A DNA stretch of 64,000 nt from Bacillota bacterium. GTDB taxonomy: Bacteria; Bacillota; Clostridia; Oscillospirales; Ruminococcaceae. The notes under the pieces were generated by a model. That model made no database searches. It was not told where the DNA came from and saw only the letters and a program-made list of their open reading frames with translations. Every line of letters starts with the position of its first letter. Position 1 is the first letter of the stretch. The position numbers and the translations under genes were made by a program. The stretch lies in assembly GCA_023418925.1 (NCBI GenBank), contig JAEZYS010000010.1, positions 62,001 to 126,000 on the forward strand, read 5' to 3'. Below are positions 61,873 through 64,000 of the stretch, one piece after another.

Positions 61873-62714
61873 ATGAATGTCGGAAGTATTTCAAGTGTTT
61901 CAAATACTGAACTTTTTAAGATTATTTCAGGTTATAATGTTAAAGAAGTTGATGATAATGCAGAAATTCGTGATGAAATTAATGGTGATTCTAATATCTC
62001 AAATAAAAAATATATAACAATTTACTTAAGTATAGCAATGAAACATCTTCAAAAGCTAAAACTAATCATGATACCTTAGAACTTGAATTTAGTTCAAACT
62101 GTTATAACAGATTTATAAATGATGATAATATGGATATCAATGTTTATATGAGATTTGGAAAATGGGAAGATACTGGAGCAGGTATTATTGTAAATAATGA
62201 TTCTTTAGCAAAACAAATTTCTTCTATTGGTCAACGTGTTGATGTTGCTTTTAAAAACGGACAACTATGTCAGGAAGATTATGATACCCTAAATTCTGCA
62301 CTCAATGATTATGCTTTAAATGCTTATGATGAGTTACAAACAGTATACGCAAATCAATCGGCTTCCATTTCGTTTAATAAAATGCTGCGTGAAGGATTAT
62401 TTGACGGAATGACCGAAGATGACATGTCTGGTATCCTTCAGGAAATGAGACAATCAGCCAAAGAAAAAGTAACAACATCAGATGAATATAAAGCAGGCCT
62501 TTCCGCATTTTTAAATATGATTAAAAAAATGAGTTCAGAGCCTACTGAAAACAACACAAAAGTTGCAGAAACTAATTACCAAGAGCTTTCTGATACTATT
62601 TCTGACATGCAGGAAAAAACTCTTGCAATAATCAATAGTGCTTTTAATGAAGATACCAATAACGTCAATCTGTCATTGGATTTGATTGGCTCAGAGCTTG
62701 ATGTTCAAGCTTAG
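61873..62714 (+). pseudogene. Frameshifted gene of unknown function
   Basis: Two frames that join into one protein of about 280 residues if one A is added to the run of six at 62005-62010. The first frame (starts MNVGSISSVSNTELFK) reads on to 62079 in a low-complexity tail. The other frame opens right at the A run, has no start before 62130, and continues to 62714 as a helical Ser/Asn/Glu-rich protein. No domain is recognised. Start at 61873 (AGAAAGGT 12 bases upstream) fits. Either a homopolymer error or real loss of function or slippage. Confidence 0.6.
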
Positions 62715-62731
62715 TATCTATAACAAAACAA

Positions 62732-62763
62732 TCAGGAGCATACTGGTATACAGTATGCTCCTG
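62732..62763. terminator. Convergent hairpin without T run
   Basis: Near-perfect TCAGGAGCATACTG / CAGTATGCTCCTGA around GTATA, between the frameshifted gene and the convergent gene. It may act on both transcripts. Confidence 0.5.
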
Positions 62764-62789
62764 ATATACAGCATTTTCAATAACTGTTA

Positions 62790-63206
62790 CTAAAAATATC
62801 TTATAATCATAAAACTTACAGCTGATTTATTATCATATACAGAACAAATTTCCCCCCAATCATATTCATAAGGAGGATTACCTAGTGCATTAAATAGTAA
62901 GTTATCATTATCATTTTTATTTTTTCTGACCAGTTCTTCAGACCAATCTGTCCATGAAGGCATCCAACCTGTACTATTAAATTCAATAAAACTCAAGTCT
63001 TTTTTATTTTCAAAATACAAACCAAAATCAAATAATTTATCATAAAGTATTTGTGGTTTTAAATCATAAATGATACATGAGCTATGAGAAGCATCTTTTT
63101 TTATTAAATCGTGATAATTTGGTTCTAAAAATAATTCTTTTGGCATTCTGGCAAATAGTTTTAAATTATTTGCTAGAATAATATCACCGTTATGGATATT
63201 TATCAT
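62790..63206 (-). CDS. Unknown protein of 138 residues
   Basis: Acidic, Asn/Tyr/Trp-rich (starts MINIHNGDIILANNLKL; includes FNSTGWMPSWTDWSEEL). No domain recognised; size and Trp-rich composition resemble immunity or SMI-like proteins, but this is a guess. Convergent with the frameshifted gene. More A/T-rich than neighbours. Poor ribosome-binding site (GGAGT). Confidence 0.65.
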   Translation of the reverse strand: MINIHNGDIILANNLKLFARMPKELFLEPNYHDLIKKDASHSSCIIYDLKPQILYDKLFDFGLYFENKKDLSFIEFNSTGWMPSWTDWSEELVRKNKNDNDNLLFNALGNPPYEYDWGEICSVYDNKSAVSFMIIRYF

Positions 63207-63245
63207 TTGTCTTTACTCCTATCTGTTAATTAATAATTTGTCTGT

Positions 63246-63483
63246 CTGAAATCAGGCACAAGACACTTCGCTGTTGTGCCTGATTTCAGAGATAAATTTT
63301 ATTGTTGTATATAAAAACCGCAAATGCAATTATGGACTATCAAGTTTGCCCGTAATTCTAATTTGCGGTTTTATTATTTTATTTTGCATTTGTGGGGTTA
63401 CGGAGGTGTTTCGCACTCTGCGGAGTGCGACAAGGGACTTTGTCCCTTTGAACCCAACAACCTTGAAAGGTTGACGAACTTTT
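63246..63483 (-). repeat. Modular hairpin repeat, copy C (after the PHP gene)
   Basis: Minus-orientation copy with all modules in order: AAAAGTTCG; CAACC-TTTCAA-GGTTG; AGGGAC-AAA-GTCCCT; GCACTC-CGCA-GAGTGC; CGTAACCCCACAAATG; AAAACCGCAAA...TTTGCGGTTTTT; and a perfect 16-bp hairpin whose arms are CTGAAATCAGGCACAA and its complement (63246-63261 and 63274-63289) with loop CAGCGAAGTGTC. It begins 20 bases after the PHP stop codon. Confidence 0.84.
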
Positions 63484-63502
63484 CTGCGGTTTTGCTTTTC
63501 TT

Positions 63503-64000
63503 TTATTTTCTCACCAGTGTATCTATAATGCACTCTACACTGTTCTCTTCAACTTCAATAAAATTGCTCGGCTCATTAATATCCCCAAGATAATGCGCAT
63601 CTGAATTCGTAATAATCCTGCACCTGTTTAAATACGAGTGCTGTTTTATTATTTCATCCCTGAAACCTATATGCCTTATTTCTGCACAGGTAAACCTGCT
63701 GTCAGGAGGTATGAACCCAAGGTTTGCAAGCAGGCTGTTTGCCTTTTTGTCAATGTGTGCAGGAATCATTATCCCGTTATACTTCGCCGTAAGCTCATAT
63801 ACATTGTCAAAACTGATGTCTACTGCATTTATCAGCAAATATGGCTCTTTCCCGGTAATGTTGTCATCCTCATCCGCATACAGCTGACACCCGAAAATGT
63901 TCTCATTATTCGGAAACGGCATAAGCTTTGAATGTACATAACTATTGAAGTCCATTGCCCCTTCAAGTGTCCTGAAAAGACACAGCACATGAACTTCTTC
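63503..64000 (-). CDS. PHP-domain phosphoesterase-like protein (5' end outside the window)
   Basis: About 165 C-terminal residues of a PHP-domain protein. EEVHVLCLF (start of visible part), GIMIPAHIDKKANSLL, and NSDAHYLGDI give the His/Asp metal ligands of the family. This type (PHP alone, about 200-250 residues) is common in Clostridia near hydrogenase or NADH-dependent genes, but its role is unknown. The start lies beyond position 64000. Confidence 0.85.
   Translation of the reverse strand, partial: EEVHVLCLFRTLEGAMDFNSYVHSKLMPFPNNENIFGCQLYADEDDNITGKEPYLLINAVDISFDNVYELTAKYNGIMIPAHIDKKANSLLANLGFIPPDSRFTCAEIRHIGFRDEIIKQHSYLNRCRIITNSDAHYLGDINEPSNFIEVEENSVECIIDTLVRK

Noticed and set aside
63274..63593. 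Plus-strand open frames over copy C
   Set aside because: They run through the hairpin repeat and overlap the PHP gene in antisense; no start signals.
1..64000. CRISPR array, rRNA operon or prophage
   Set aside because: No regular direct repeats with spacers, no rRNA sequence and no phage structural genes were seen.

Overview
The window reads as the chromosome of a low-GC, endospore-lineage anaerobe of the class Clostridia, most like Ruminococcus and relatives (Oscillospiraceae). The support is an AT-rich genome with strong AGGAGG ribosome-binding sites and frequent TTG/GTG starts, a SpoIID-family protein, NifS/NifU-type Fe-S assembly, an IreB-family phosphoprotein, DUF4317 and DUF4321 proteins, an NfnAB pair and an iron-only hydrogenase-type sensor. 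The species cannot be fixed from the sequence alone. There is no prophage, insertion sequence or CRISPR array; most of the window is core genome, with a few accessory genes and many structured non-coding elements.

Layout. 1-5859 (minus): mreB (cut by the window edge), DUF4321, U32 peptidase, zapA and a large single-pass membrane protein. 6025-10263 (minus): a c-di-GMP operon with an active-looking GGDEF cyclase followed by an EAL phosphodiesterase fused to a long beta-helix-like repeat domain. 10659-14678 (plus): DEAD-box RNA helicase with a DbpA-type tail, an unknown protein and a BspA-like leucine-rich-repeat surface protein. 14800-19980 (plus): MoxR, DUF58, transglutaminase and SDR operon. 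19997-25242 (minus): Ca2+-type P-ATPase, lipoprotein, metallophosphoesterase. 25421-28426 (plus): an unknown protein translationally overlapping rnhA, then nifS-nifU. 28835-34778 (minus): XRE-GyrI regulator, TatD and GNAT behind metG, and a SpoIID-like protein. 34997-43334 (plus): citrate synthase, membrane protein, lipoprotein with a two-component system, NimA-like flavoprotein, DUF1385, prmC. 43904-52914 (mixed): DUF4317, a soluble hydrogenase-like chemoreceptor, Cu/Zn-SOD-like protein, DMT exporter, membrane chemoreceptor, PdaA-like deacetylase, IreB. 53239-57842 (plus): VOC protein, SRP RNA, TPR protein, dnaX-ybaB-recR. 57976-64000: two tRNA-Gln genes, DUF3788, nfnA-nfnB, a frameshifted gene, an unknown gene and a partial PHP protein.

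The most unusual content is non-coding. Four copies of a modular element sit 3-20 bases after the stop codon of a gene in the same orientation (prmC, DUF4317, nfnB, PHP). Each is a string of hairpins whose loops are conserved and whose arms differ between copies but stay paired; three copies add a terminator-like hairpin and a 16-bp hairpin with a constant CACAA/TTGTG core and a 12-base loop. Other notable RNA candidates are a free-standing small RNA at about 33193-33321 with an anti-Shine-Dalgarno linker (the same linker recurs after pdaA), an attenuator-like metG leader that is not a T-box, and a multi-helix spacer between nfnA and nfnB.

How the genes relate: wall growth and division (mreB, zapA, MoxR/DUF58/transglutaminase, PdaA-like, IreB), c-di-GMP signalling and chemoreception (GGDEF, EAL, two chemoreceptors), redox metabolism (NfnAB, hydrogenase-like sensor, Fe-S assembly, NimA-like, SOD-like) and information processing (metG, dnaX, recR, rnhA, prmC, SRP RNA, tRNAs).
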